Below the pieces are notes generated by a model that worked only from the letters and a program-made list of their open reading frames with translations, made no database searches and was not told the origin of the DNA. DNA of 64,000 nt from the NCBI GenBank assembly GCA_014653975.1, contig JACWDR010000001.1:21001-85000 (forward strand), read 5' to 3'. Below are positions 54,599 to 63,662 of this stretch, in pieces; positions within the stretch are counted from its first letter, which is position 1, and the number at the start of each line of letters is the position of its first letter. The DNA is from Pelagibacterales bacterium SAG-MED20 (GTDB lineage Bacteria; Pseudomonadota; Alphaproteobacteria; Pelagibacterales; Pelagibacteraceae). The position numbers were made by a program, and so were the translations under genes.

Positions 54599-54831
54599 AA
54601 AACTTTATATTTTTTTAGTATTTCAATCCCAGTTTTATAAGAGTCAAACTCTACAATATCATCAGTTTCTAAAGCTATCTTAAAGCCTTCTTCTAAACCT
54701 GACATTAAAGTCATGTGACCAATAGAATCCCATTCTGGAATTTCATTATATTTAATATTTTCATTAAATTTTGAAATTTCAATCGATAAAGACTCCATAA
54801 ATATTTTTTGGTATTGTGCTTTATTATCCAT
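54595..54831 (-). CDS. Acyl carrier protein
   Basis: A 78-residue acidic protein with the phosphopantetheine site in EWDSIGHMTLM (Ser36). The rest fits the four-helix ACP fold. It ends a leftward run of genes for acyl activation, reduction and ketol transfer, so it may carry the acyl group used in this pathway rather than serving general fatty-acid synthesis. The transketolase subunit gene lies six bases upstream. Confidence 0.86.
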   Translation of the reverse strand: MDNKAQYQKIFMESLSIEISKFNENIKYNEIPEWDSIGHMTLMSGLEEGFKIALETDDIVEFDSYKTGIEILKKYKVF

Positions 54832-54837
54832 AATGAA

Positions 54838-55803
54838 TTATTTTAGATTTTGTAATATGTTATCTACAATTTTATCTGAACTTAGTCCATGTTTTTCTTG
54901 TAAAAATTTATAACTACCACCCTTGCTATAGAAATCATCAACTCCTATAATTAATTGTTTGGGGGGGTTGCTTAATGTTGCTTTATATTCAGCTATTGCA
55001 CTACCTAAACCACCAATTACATTGTGTTCTTCAACTGAAACTATTATTTTGTTTTCATCGCACGCTTTTTTTATAGCCTCTTTATCTATGGGTTTTATTG
55101 TGTGCATATTTATAACACTACAAGAAATATTTTTTTCATTTAACTTTTTTGCAGCTTCTAAACAATTATAAACCATTGCTCCTGCAGAAAAAATTGTTAT
55201 ATCTTTACCTTCTCTAAGCTGAATTGATTTTCCTATTTCAAATTTATAATCAACACCGTTCACAATCGGATTATTAGATGAGCCTGTTAACCTGATATAT
55301 ATTGATTTATTTGAATTTACTGAAGCCTCCAGTGCTTTTACTGTCTCAAGAGAGTCTGAGGGAGAAATAATAGTCATACCTGGTATTGTTCTTAAAATTC
55401 CAATATCTTCTATACAACAATGAGTAAACCCAAGATTACCTAAAGCTAAACCACTGGCAATACCTACCATACAAATTTTTTGTTTCATGTAACCAATATT
55501 CACTTTAATTTGTTCACAACATCTAATAGTCTGGAATGGAGCAAAAGTAGTTGTAACCACATTAAACCCTTCGCTTGAGAGACCAGCAGCTACTCCAATC
55601 AAATTTTGCTCTGCGATTCCTAAATCTAAGTATTTGTCTGGATAAGTTTTTCTATATCTATCAAGACCAGCTGAAGTTGACACATCACAAGTTAGAACCA
55701 TTAGATTGTCTATTTCCTTAGCTAATTCTAGGGCGGCAATTCCAAATGTCGCTCTAGAACCAATGGTTGACCAAATCTTTATATTTCTTTCATTAATAAC
55801 CAT
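54838..55803 (-). CDS. Transketolase, C-terminal subunit
   Basis: The 321-residue subunit has the pyrimidine-binding and C-terminal domains: TIGSRATFGIAALELA, YPDKYLDLGIAEQNLIGVAAGL with the catalytic glutamate (about 54-75 in parts), and VEEHNVIGGLGSAIAE (about 260-275). It pairs with the N-terminal subunit encoded six bases upstream. Split transketolases of this type are common in archaea and in sugar-modification clusters. Confidence 0.88.
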   Translation of the reverse strand: MVINERNIKIWSTIGSRATFGIAALELAKEIDNLMVLTCDVSTSAGLDRYRKTYPDKYLDLGIAEQNLIGVAAGLSSEGFNVVTTTFAPFQTIRCCEQIKVNIGYMKQKICMVGIASGLALGNLGFTHCCIEDIGILRTIPGMTIISPSDSLETVKALEASVNSNKSIYIRLTGSSNNPIVNGVDYKFEIGKSIQLREGKDITIFSAGAMVYNCLEAAKKLNEKNISCSVINMHTIKPIDKEAIKKACDENKIIVSVEEHNVIGGLGSAIAEYKATLSNPPKQLIIGVDDFYSKGGSYKFLQEKHGLSSDKIVDNILQNLK

Positions 55804-55809
55804 GGATTT

Positions 55810-56643
55810 TTATAATTTTGATAGCTCTATTTTCCCTTGTTCATAAAGTGTTTTGCTTAAAACTGCATGATGCCAATCATTGTTGTTTTCAGAAAAAGAA
55901 AAACCTTTGCCTTTTATAGTTTTAGCAATAATTGCTTTAGGTTTTGAAGATTTCTTATCTTCTTCAAAAACTTTATATAATTTTTCAATATCATGACCGT
56001 CAACTTCTATGGTTTCCCATCCAAAACTAGACCATTTTTGAGATAAACTTTCTGTATTCATTATCTCTTTATTTGAGCCTGTCTGTTGAAAATTATTGTT
56101 ATCAATTATGGCATAAAGGTTTTTTAAATTTAAATTTGGAGCAGCCATTGCTGCTTCCCACACTGAACCTTCATTGCACTCTCCATCTCCCAAAATTACA
56201 AAAATATTGTTTTCTTTCTTATTTTTTTTTAATGCAACAGCCACACCAATTGCAAGCGAAAGGCCCATGCCTAAGGATCCATTTGAAAAATCTATTCCTA
56301 ACTTTCGATTAATTACTGGATGACCTAAAAGATCGCTATCATCTTTTTCAAACGTCTTTAATTGGTCTTTTGTTAAGTATCCAACTGCACATAATGCAGC
56401 ATAATATGCTAGACATGCATGTCCTTTGCTTAAAATAAATCTATCTCTATCTACCCAATTTGGATCACTTTTATCTATTTTCATTTTGTGAGAAAATAAT
56501 AAAGAAATGATTTCTACAACAGAAAGAGCCCCCCCAAAATGAGAACTACTTGCCCCAGCTATAAAAGCCATCTCTAGAATATTCTTTTTAACTTCTATAG
56601 AAAAATCTTTTATCTTTTTTAAATCTTTTAAAGTATCAGTCAC
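55810..56643 (-). CDS. Transketolase, N-terminal subunit
   Basis: The 277-residue subunit binds TPP-Mg: SSHFGGALSVVEI (about 33-45), SKGHACLAYYAAL, LGHPVINRKLGIDFSNGSLG, and GDGECNEGSVWEA (about 150-162, the GDG...N metal motif is intact). It starts right next to the SDR gene stop. Together with the gene at 54838 it forms one enzyme; its likely job is to move a two-carbon ketol unit onto an aldehyde acceptor. Confidence 0.89.
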   Translation of the reverse strand: MTDTLKDLKKIKDFSIEVKKNILEMAFIAGASSSHFGGALSVVEIISLLFSHKMKIDKSDPNWVDRDRFILSKGHACLAYYAALCAVGYLTKDQLKTFEKDDSDLLGHPVINRKLGIDFSNGSLGMGLSLAIGVAVALKKNKKENNIFVILGDGECNEGSVWEAAMAAPNLNLKNLYAIIDNNNFQQTGSNKEIMNTESLSQKWSSFGWETIEVDGHDIEKLYKVFEEDKKSSKPKAIIAKTIKGKGFSFSENNNDWHHAVLSKTLYEQGKIELSKL

Positions 56644-57387
56644 TTACATTCCTCCATCTACTCTAATAATCTGACCAGTAACGTAACTAGAAAGATCTGA
56701 AGCGAGATAAAGTACTGTTTTCGCTATTTCTTCTGGTTTGCCTACTCTTTCCAATGAAACTTTCGAAATCGTTTCCTCTATTATATGTTTTGGAGTATTG
56801 CTTAACATCATATCTGTATCAGTAAGGCCAGGTGCAACAACATTTACACGAATATTCATTCTTCCCAACTCTCTTGAAAGAACTTTTGCTTGAGCATTTA
56901 ATGCTGCTTTTGATGATGCATAACTACTTCTTCCTTCATTTCCATCTATAGATGCGCTTGAAGAAATATAAATAATATTTCCACTTTTTTTTTTAACCAT
57001 TGATTTAATAATAAATTGAGTAAAAATAGTTTGTGAAAAAAAATTTATCTCAAAAATTTCATTAAGTTTTTTTTTCGAGGACATTTGAAATAAAGAAGTC
57101 TGTAGTGTTCCAGCATTATTAACCAAAATATCAATTGGTTTATCAAAATTTAATATTTCATTGGCTGCTTCTTTGACTTTTTGTTCGTTGGCAAGATCAA
57201 GTTCTATAGGTATAATTTCATTATTATAATTTTTTTTTATTGACCCAATTATAGAAAGAAAATTTTCATCAATAGTTCTCGCACATGCAAAAACTTTTGC
57301 TCCATTTTCTGAAAAATTCTTTAGGATTTCTAGTCCTATACCCTTGTTACTTCCAGTAATAACTGCTGTCTTGTTTTCTAAAAGCAT
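56644..57387 (-). CDS. SDR family oxidoreductase (FabG-like)
   Basis: A 247-residue classical SDR with TGSNKGIGLEIL (residues 11-22), NNAGTLQTS, ISSSASIDGNEGRSSYASSK (Ser and Tyr-Lys pair, about 137-156), APGLTDTDM and ASDLSSYVTGQIIRVDGG. It shares the stop/start base with the radical SAM gene upstream. In this cluster it would reduce a keto group, either on an ACP-bound acyl chain or on the ketol product. Confidence 0.86.
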   Translation of the reverse strand: MLLENKTAVITGSNKGIGLEILKNFSENGAKVFACARTIDENFLSIIGSIKKNYNNEIIPIELDLANEQKVKEAANEILNFDKPIDILVNNAGTLQTSLFQMSSKKKLNEIFEINFFSQTIFTQFIIKSMVKKKSGNIIYISSSASIDGNEGRSSYASSKAALNAQAKVLSRELGRMNIRVNVVAPGLTDTDMMLSNTPKHIIEETISKVSLERVGKPEEIAKTVLYLASDLSSYVTGQIIRVDGGM

Positions 57388-58445
57388 TAAACAAAATCTT
57401 CTTCAGAAAATATATCTTTAGCTAGCGCTGGCTTAAATATAGTTTGTCCACTCTTGGTCATAAATTTACTTATAAAGTCTCTATCTTCCCCAGCCAAGCA
57501 TAGGTCACTATGATTTCTAAAATATTTTATACTAAAACCATGATCTATAATTTCTTTCAATGACTGTTTAAAAATATTTCCTATTTTTATATGTACATAT
57601 GGGCAAACCAACACGTCTCCTATTGGTGTTACATAAACTCTATTAACTGTAGTACATCCTAATATTTTTTCATGATTTCTATCAAATGGATTCCAGACAT
57701 TTCTGACTAAATTTTTATATTCCTTTCTGATTTTTCTTAAATATTCTCTATCTTCATCATTACATATGATACCTTCAGCATTTTGCCACATTCCAGAAGG
57801 TACAGCCACATTAAGAAGGGTTTTATATCTTTTTTCTTTTGAGTAATCTAAAAGTTCTTTAAAATGCTCGGTGTTAGCATTGTAATGTCCTACTGTAATA
57901 TTTAAATAAGGATCCATACCAGCGTTTCTTACGTGCTCAAGTGCTGCGATTGCTCTTTTCCATGACTCTTTTCTTCCTCTTATTTCATCATGTATTTTTT
58001 CATCCATGCTATCTATACTTACAGACACTCTGCTCACTTTATATTCAGCTAATTTTTTTGCCATTACTTCGTCTAAGTAGTAACCATTAGTTGTAAGGTA
58101 CATATAAAACCTTTCAGGTCTTATAGCTTCTAAAACTTCAAACAATTTATCTGGTTGCAAAAGAAGCTCACCGCCCTGTAGATCAAATTCAAAATAACCT
58201 AACTCATCTGCTTCATCTGCCAATTTTTTTATTGCACCAATATCTAAATATTCTTTTACATGATCTCCTTTTGGTGAATTAGTGAAACAATATTTGCACC
58301 TTAAATTACAAGCATTATTGAAGTTTAAATCTATACCTCTTGTTTTAGTTCCGACTTTTCCGTCATTTTTTTGAACGTAATCGTAAAACTTTCTAAGTTT
58401 TTCAACTAGTCTTGGTTTATTTAAAAGAGATGATGCAATAGGCAT
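57387..58445 (-). CDS. Radical SAM/SPASM-type protein
   Basis: The 352-residue protein has FNNACNLRCKYC (Cys46, Cys50, Cys53), FDLQGGELLLQPDKL, RVSVSIDSMDEKIHDEIRG (about 130-148), and C-terminal cysteines in ILGCTTVNRV, VLVCPYVH and SDLCLAGEDRD for extra clusters. It stands within the acyl-carrier cluster between a dehydratase and an SDR. Its role in the pathway (for example carbon-carbon or amino-group chemistry) cannot be assigned. Confidence 0.85.
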   Translation of the reverse strand: MPIASSLLNKPRLVEKLRKFYDYVQKNDGKVGTKTRGIDLNFNNACNLRCKYCFTNSPKGDHVKEYLDIGAIKKLADEADELGYFEFDLQGGELLLQPDKLFEVLEAIRPERFYMYLTTNGYYLDEVMAKKLAEYKVSRVSVSIDSMDEKIHDEIRGRKESWKRAIAALEHVRNAGMDPYLNITVGHYNANTEHFKELLDYSKEKRYKTLLNVAVPSGMWQNAEGIICNDEDREYLRKIRKEYKNLVRNVWNPFDRNHEKILGCTTVNRVYVTPIGDVLVCPYVHIKIGNIFKQSLKEIIDHGFSIKYFRNHSDLCLAGEDRDFISKFMTKSGQTIFKPALAKDIFSEEDFV

Positions 58446-58457
58446 AATTATGGTTTG

Positions 58458-58928
58458 TTAAGTACTACTTTTTAAACTATATCTTTTTAATTCATTTGGC
58501 AATATCAAATTAAAATCTGCTTTACAAACAATCTGATCATCAACTAAGCCTTCCCCCTCACAAATTGCAAGCCCTCGTTTATACGATTTAATTTTAGTAT
58601 TAATGTAGAGCCTATTATTTGGAGTTATCTTTTTTATAAATTTTAAATTGTTAGCACTAGTTAGATACATAATCTTTCCTTTATTATCTGGCAAAGTTAA
58701 TATTGAAAGAGCACTCATTTGAACTAAGGCTTCAATTTGTAACATTCCAGGAACGTTTGGATCATTTGGCCAGTGCACTTTAAAAAACCATTCATCTTCA
58801 TTCAAATCTTTATAACCTTTAGCACTTTTTCCAGGAATAATTTCATTTGCATAATCAATCATCAAATAAGGTTCTCTATTTTGTTGAAACTCGTATATTT
58901 GTTTTTTATCTAAAGTTATTTTTGTCAT
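58458..58928 (-). CDS. FabZ-like hot-dog dehydratase
   Basis: A 156-residue hot-dog fold protein. The FabZ-type active site reads HWPNDPNVPGMLQIEALVQM with His52 and Glu66 in the expected places. It overlaps the LuxC-like gene by four bases. Near an ACP gene and a FabG-like SDR, it suggests a short 3-hydroxyacyl-ACP dehydration step. It is more divergent than housekeeping FabZ. Confidence 0.8.
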   Translation of the reverse strand: MTKITLDKKQIYEFQQNREPYLMIDYANEIIPGKSAKGYKDLNEDEWFFKVHWPNDPNVPGMLQIEALVQMSALSILTLPDNKGKIMYLTSANNLKFIKKITPNNRLYINTKIKSYKRGLAICEGEGLVDDQIVCKADFNLILPNELKRYSLKSST

Positions 58929-60106
58929 TTTAAATCTATTATTCTCGATAAAGATTGATTTATATCATATCCATCCCAATTCAAATTCATACTTAATCCC
59001 TGTCCAGTAGGTACAATTCTATCTATCCCTTTTAAATTATTTTTAATAACAAATTTTTTTAAAACATCTTTTTTTATCCCAATATAAGTTAGGGTTTGAC
59101 AGCTTCTATCAATAAATTTCGCTAAATTGTCTAAATTTTTTGAGTTACATTCATAAAAGTAGCCCCACTTACCTCTCAATTCATTTATTCCAAAATCTAA
59201 CTTTTTTAATGTCACTACATATAATAAATTTGTATAAATTTTATATTTTTTTATATTTCTAAGATTAATTAAATCTTCACAAAGTTTTGTATATTTGTCT
59301 ATTGATGCAATATTGGGCATAGTATATTTCTTATCAATATATTTGCGTAATTTATTCCAAAAAATTTTTTTAGCTTTTGAGTCTTTGTCACCAAGCCAAA
59401 CTATTAAATGTGGTGACGAACATGCATTTTGATCTACTAAATATGTGTCATTATAAAACTTTTCAATGATTCTATCTTGACCATATTGGTCAAGTTTTAA
59501 TATACTTTTTACGTCTATCACACATAAGGAAAATCTATCAGAAAATGCGATATCTCTAGATCTTGGATTTAACTGTGATTTTCTTATTTCTTTTATAGAT
59601 TTATCTCCACCCCAAATCAATCTAGCATCACAAATCGATGAAATTTCATCTGTAAATTCAACACAATCACTATACCTGACAATTGTAATATTATCTTTTA
59701 ATTGAACATATTTTTTTTTCTTTAGTGCTTTTTTAATAGAATCACAAATTATGCTTATCTGTTCAAATTTTTTTGACGGAACTTTAATAATATTTGAATT
59801 ACCAGTTAACAAACCAAATAATAAAGAGTATGCAAAATTAGTTGGTACATTAGATGGTGTAATATGAAAAACCAAACCAAGACCAGTTCTTAATTGAGCC
59901 GAATTAAAATTACTTTTCAAAATATCTATATTCTTTTTACGACACCAAAAAGCTAATGTTTTAATATCTGGGTACTCAAAACATCTTGGATGATTAGTCA
60001 ATATTTTTGATAATTCATAAATAAATTCACAAGTTAAATTATTATAAGGATGCCTAGAGATAGATTTAAACTTATTGTTTCCAACCAAATATTCTATTTT
60101 CTTCAT
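58925..60106 (-). CDS. Acyl-CoA/acyl-ACP reductase (LuxC-like)
   Basis: LuxC enzymes reduce an activated fatty acyl group to an aldehyde. The 393-residue protein has LVFHITPSNVPTNFAYSLLF (about 79-98, nucleotide region), IIKVPSKKF, and DQNACSSPHL (catalytic Cys229), followed by the C-terminal GQGLSMNLNWDGYD. It is four bases upstream of a dehydratase gene and three downstream of the LuxE-like gene. No luxAB genes are nearby, so light production is not the role. Confidence 0.88.
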   Translation of the reverse strand: MKKIEYLVGNNKFKSISRHPYNNLTCEFIYELSKILTNHPRCFEYPDIKTLAFWCRKKNIDILKSNFNSAQLRTGLGLVFHITPSNVPTNFAYSLLFGLLTGNSNIIKVPSKKFEQISIICDSIKKALKKKKYVQLKDNITIVRYSDCVEFTDEISSICDARLIWGGDKSIKEIRKSQLNPRSRDIAFSDRFSLCVIDVKSILKLDQYGQDRIIEKFYNDTYLVDQNACSSPHLIVWLGDKDSKAKKIFWNKLRKYIDKKYTMPNIASIDKYTKLCEDLINLRNIKKYKIYTNLLYVVTLKKLDFGINELRGKWGYFYECNSKNLDNLAKFIDRSCQTLTYIGIKKDVLKKFVIKNNLKGIDRIVPTGQGLSMNLNWDGYDINQSLSRIIDLK

Positions 60107-60109
60107 TAT

Positions 60110-61177
60110 TTATTGCGTATCACTACACCCTCTTATTTCTGCTTTTTCAGCTCTACCATGCACTAAAAATCTCTTTCCTTTAATAGTACAGCTACATTTT
60201 TTTGTGTTAATGATTTCACCTATGTCCTCTGTCAAAACATTATGACCTGGATAACTTGTGGGCAGTAATGAAATTAACTGTAAAAACCCTTTTTGATTAT
60301 CTTTTAATAAATTGAAATTTGAGTCTCTAATAAATACATCTGAAAAATTAGAAGTTATAAAGTATCCACACTTGCATTCAATAAATATTGATCCAGTTTG
60401 CTCTACTAGTCCATAATAATTAAATATATTTTGAAGGTTAAATTTTTTAAAAATTTTTTTTTTAAATACATCATTTGAAATTTTTTTATTTTCTAATTTC
60501 TTCCAACCCCCACCATGCAATAAAATTGCCTTTTTAAAATCTAAAGTAATTTTATTCATCTTAAATTTCTCTATTAAATTTTCAAAAACAAAACTTGTAA
60601 AGCCAAATATAAAAAATTTATTTTTTCCATATTTTGATAAAAATTTATTTAATTCGACATAATTAATATTATTTTTTTCATCTAGCAGGAAAGTATGATC
60701 TCTGCCAAATAAAGAAAAGCCATTGATAGCTGCAATTCTTGCGTTAAAATTTGTTCTATCTATATTTTTAATTTTTTTATCTATAATCAACATTGGTAAT
60801 CTTTCATTTCCCAATACTTTATTCATTATTTTTTGAAGTACTTTAACTTGATTTAAAGAATTTTTTTTATCTAAATAAATTTTAGATGTTTTATTTCCTG
60901 AGGTTCCTGAAGAATTAAGAACTTTTATTATTTCATCTTTGTTAACACTTAAAAGTTTTAATTCTTTAAAAAGTCTGACAGGTATAAATGGAATTTTATC
61001 AATTTCATGTTTTTTTCTTACAGAATATCCTAAATAATTAATCAATTTTTTATATTCTTTTGAGTTATCGGAATGGTGTAAAGTTAGTTCATTTAAGTAG
61101 TTTTTAAAAAATAAATTCTTTTTTTGTTTATCCATTGAATATGGATCTTCTAATAATAGCTTTTCTAGGTTTCTCAT
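60110..61177 (-). CDS. Acyl-protein synthetase (LuxE-like)
   Basis: LuxE activates a fatty acid as an acyl-adenylate and passes it on to LuxC or a carrier. In the 355-residue protein the adenylate motif is SSGTSGNKTSKIYLD (about 88-102), with YYGLVEQTGSIFIEC (about 259-273) and HGRAEKAEIRGCSDTQ at the very end, the latter a family hallmark. It sits directly between the LuxC-like and AMP-ligase genes. Confidence 0.87.
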   Translation of the reverse strand: MRNLEKLLLEDPYSMDKQKKNLFFKNYLNELTLHHSDNSKEYKKLINYLGYSVRKKHEIDKIPFIPVRLFKELKLLSVNKDEIIKVLNSSGTSGNKTSKIYLDKKNSLNQVKVLQKIMNKVLGNERLPMLIIDKKIKNIDRTNFNARIAAINGFSLFGRDHTFLLDEKNNINYVELNKFLSKYGKNKFFIFGFTSFVFENLIEKFKMNKITLDFKKAILLHGGGWKKLENKKISNDVFKKKIFKKFNLQNIFNYYGLVEQTGSIFIECKCGYFITSNFSDVFIRDSNFNLLKDNQKGFLQLISLLPTSYPGHNVLTEDIGEIINTKKCSCTIKGKRFLVHGRAEKAEIRGCSDTQ

Positions 61178-62238
61178 TATTTTAATAATTCTTTATTATA
61201 TGAAATTTTGTAGTTTTTATTTAAAGGAAAATCTTTAATAGTTTTGAATATAAATACTGAGGGATGAATTTTTGTAACTGATGTTAAATGTTTTTTTAAT
61301 TTTTCCAATTCAAAATCATCTTTGACAAAAACATTAATCATATTTTCCTTTTCTTGCATGCAAATATTTTCAATACCAAAATTTGAAATAATATCTTCCA
61401 ATTCCTGCAAATTTATACGCATTCCATAAATCTTTATATATCTATCTTTTCTTCCAACTAAGTAATAAAAATTATCTTTATCTTTATAAGCTATATCTCC
61501 TGTTTTAAGGGTGCCTTTATTTTTGTCACCTTTTGTCAGGTCTTGAAAATTTTCTGCATACCCCATACATACATTTTTACCTTTATAAATTAATTCTCCA
61601 TTAGTGTTGATCTCTTTGATTACTTTTTTATTAGAATCTTCTAAATAAAACTCTCCGCCTGGTATTGCTTTTCCAATACTTTGGGTTTTTTCTATATTTT
61701 CCCAAGGCAAATAAGACATTCTTGCTGTGGCTTCAGCAGCACCATACATTATATATAATTTAATACCTAATGCGTTATACTCCTTAAGTATATTTTTGGC
61801 TGTTTGCTTGTTAATTTTACCACCAGCTTGAGTAGTATATTTCAAACTTGATAAATCAAAATTTTTAAGTTTAATTTTTTCTAAAATTGAATATGTGTAT
61901 GGAACTCCACCAAAATTAGTAACTTTGTTTTTTTGTAGTTTGTTCCAAAATTCTTTTTCAATAACACTCTTGTTATTTAAAACAATTGATGCTCCTTGAT
62001 TTAAATGTGTATTAATTATAGATAGTCCATAAACATAGCTCATAGGTAAAGTTGTAATAGATATGTCATTTTGAGAAATATCCAAATATTGTATAATAGA
62101 ATTAATGTTTTCATTTAGATTGTCAGCAGATAGCCGTACAAGTTTAGATGTGCCTGTGCTTCCTGAGGTTGAGATTAATAAGGCTAAATCATCATTAAGT
62201 TTTTTTTTTAATCTTTTTTTTTGCTTCCAGTAATTCAA
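61177..62238 (-). CDS. AMP-dependent acyl synthetase, C-terminal part (frameshifted gene)
   Basis: This part holds the core of an acyl-adenylate-forming ligase: LLISTSGSTGTSKLVRL (A3 core, about 20-36), YGAAEATARMSYLP, LKTGDIAYKDKDNFYYLVGR and KIYGMRINLQELED (hinge), ending in NKNYKISYNKELLK with the catalytic lysine region. The N-terminal piece is in another frame at 62195-62590. The first in-frame start here reads MNYWKQKK, but the family sequence continues from the other frame, so the true product is the fusion. Confidence 0.82.
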   Translation of the reverse strand: MNYWKQKKRLKKKLNDDLALLISTSGSTGTSKLVRLSADNLNENINSIIQYLDISQNDISITTLPMSYVYGLSIINTHLNQGASIVLNNKSVIEKEFWNKLQKNKVTNFGGVPYTYSILEKIKLKNFDLSSLKYTTQAGGKINKQTAKNILKEYNALGIKLYIMYGAAEATARMSYLPWENIEKTQSIGKAIPGGEFYLEDSNKKVIKEINTNGELIYKGKNVCMGYAENFQDLTKGDKNKGTLKTGDIAYKDKDNFYYLVGRKDRYIKIYGMRINLQELEDIISNFGIENICMQEKENMINVFVKDDFELEKLKKHLTSVTKIHPSVFIFKTIKDFPLNKNYKISYNKELLK

Positions 62239-62590
62239 AACTTTTAAAACTATAGGAGTAAGAAAAACTATCTAATTTTTTTATTCTCTTTTTATCAAAA
62301 AAAATAAAATCTGGCTGATAATTATCTATCAACTTAATAAATGCATCATCGCTAATTTTTTCATCAATTAAAGAAATCACACAATTTGATTTGACTGATC
62401 CCAGGTAACCAACGATTGACTCTAAATTATTTTGGCATAATAGAAAAATTAGACTACGCTTTTTAATATTTTTAGAAAACTGTTCAATTTTTTTTGTTAA
62501 ATCATTATAAGAAATTAATTCATCGTTTTCTAATATAAGAGCATTATTTTTTTTATATTGACTTTTATAAATATCTTTTAAAAATAACAT
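62195..62590 (-). pseudogene. AMP-dependent acyl synthetase, N-terminal part (frameshifted)
   Basis: The 131-residue frame holds the N-terminal lobe of an AMP ligase (ISYNDLTKKIEQFSK, IFLLCQNNLESIVGYLG). After AKKKIKKK it ends in T-stop. The frame is broken at a run of ten A (ten T at 62200-62209 on the plus strand): with nine it would read IKKKLNDDLALLIS, joining to the C-terminal part. Sequencing error, loss of function or phase variation cannot be told apart from one sequence. Confidence 0.75.
62200..62209 (-). repeat. A10 homopolymer (T10 on plus strand) at the ligase frameshift
   Basis: Ten identical bases sit exactly where the two parts of the AMP ligase go out of frame. Removing one base restores a single frame of about 478 residues. 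A second, nine-base run follows at 62214-62222 and stays in frame. Confidence 0.88.
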
Positions 62591-62604
62591 TTTAAAATTT
62601 AAGA

Positions 62605-63660
62605 TTAATTTTTTGAAATATGTTCAAGCTTAAGTCTATCTCCCAAATTAAGAGTTTTATTTATCCTTTTTCCTAAAACTTTTTTAAAATACTTAGGGTG
62701 TAAACCAAAGCTAGGCCTCACTACTTTAATATTTTTTAAGGTAATTTTTTCTCCCTTTTTAATTTTACTAGATATATAAATTGATCTTCTGCTATTTAAA
62801 TTTTTTTTTGAGCTTTTGCTTACTTGAAATTCTGCATTTCCAATTGTAGATTCAACATTTCTAATTTCTTTTATCATTTCTTTAAATCCTAGCCCACCTA
62901 ATGAAAAAAAAGAATCTACTGTTTTTCTTTTATCATCTAGATTAAAATGTTTTTCAATCATTGATGCTCCCAATGCAACTGAAGTTAGTGCAGCTGTAAT
63001 TCCCATAGTATGATCGGATAGTCCAGAAACTAATCCAAATTTTTTTTTTATGAGTGGAATTAAACTTAAATTTTGCTCATTTAAAGGTGAAGGGTAAGAA
63101 GACACACACTGTAAAATACAAATATGTTTACATCCATTTCTTTTTAAAGTTTTTATTGCCAAATTAATGTCAGGTAAATTTGCTAAGCCAATTGATAAAA
63201 TTACTGGTTTTTTTGTTTTAGCAATTTTTTCGATTAAGGGAATATGGGTTATCTCTGCAGATGCTATTTTATAAGCAGGGCAATTTAAATCTTCCAACAT
63301 ATCTACTGCTTCTTCATCAAATGGACTGGAAAAAATATCTATATTGATTTTTTTACATAATTTGAATATTTCTTTATGCCAAAGCCAAGGTGTTTGGGCC
63401 TTATTGTACAAACTCCATAAGTTCTTATTTTTTTTCCATGGAGTTTTTTTAGTTATTTGAAAATCATTTTTATCTGAATTTAAAGTTATTGTGTCAGGTG
63501 TATAAGTTTGTAATTTAATTAAGTCCGCTCCTGATTTTTTTGCTTCAATTATTAATTTTTTTATTCGTTTAAAATTACCACCATGATTACCTGATAATTC
63601 AGCGACTATTGCACATCGATGGTTTGGCCCTATAAAAACTTTACCTATTTTAAACATCAT
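62605..63660 (-). CDS. pseI: Pseudaminic acid synthase
   Basis: It condenses phosphoenolpyruvate with the altrose-configured amino sugar to make pseudaminic acid. The 351-residue protein has the synthase barrel (IVAELSGNHGGNFKRIKKLI, DLIKLQTYTPDTITL, LSIGLANLPDINLAIK, ILQCVSSYPSP, GLSDHT, SMIEKHFNLD) and a C-terminal SAF domain from about residue 290 (SRRSIYISSKIKKGEKITLKNIKVVRPS in parts). TPWLWHKEIF is typical of PseI. It sits 14 bases before the AMP ligase gene in the leftward run. Confidence 0.92.
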   Translation of the reverse strand: MMFKIGKVFIGPNHRCAIVAELSGNHGGNFKRIKKLIIEAKKSGADLIKLQTYTPDTITLNSDKNDFQITKKTPWKKNKNLWSLYNKAQTPWLWHKEIFKLCKKINIDIFSSPFDEEAVDMLEDLNCPAYKIASAEITHIPLIEKIAKTKKPVILSIGLANLPDINLAIKTLKRNGCKHICILQCVSSYPSPLNEQNLSLIPLIKKKFGLVSGLSDHTMGITAALTSVALGASMIEKHFNLDDKRKTVDSFFSLGGLGFKEMIKEIRNVESTIGNAEFQVSKSSKKNLNSRRSIYISSKIKKGEKITLKNIKVVRPSFGLHPKYFKKVLGKRINKTLNLGDRLKLEHISKN

Positions 63661-63662
63661 TA

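Noticed and set aside
58925..61177. LuxC and LuxE homologues as a bioluminescence operon
   Set aside because: No luxA, luxB or luxG-like genes are present, and the neighbours are ACP, SDR, dehydratase and transketolase genes. A glycan or hydroxyketone role fits better.
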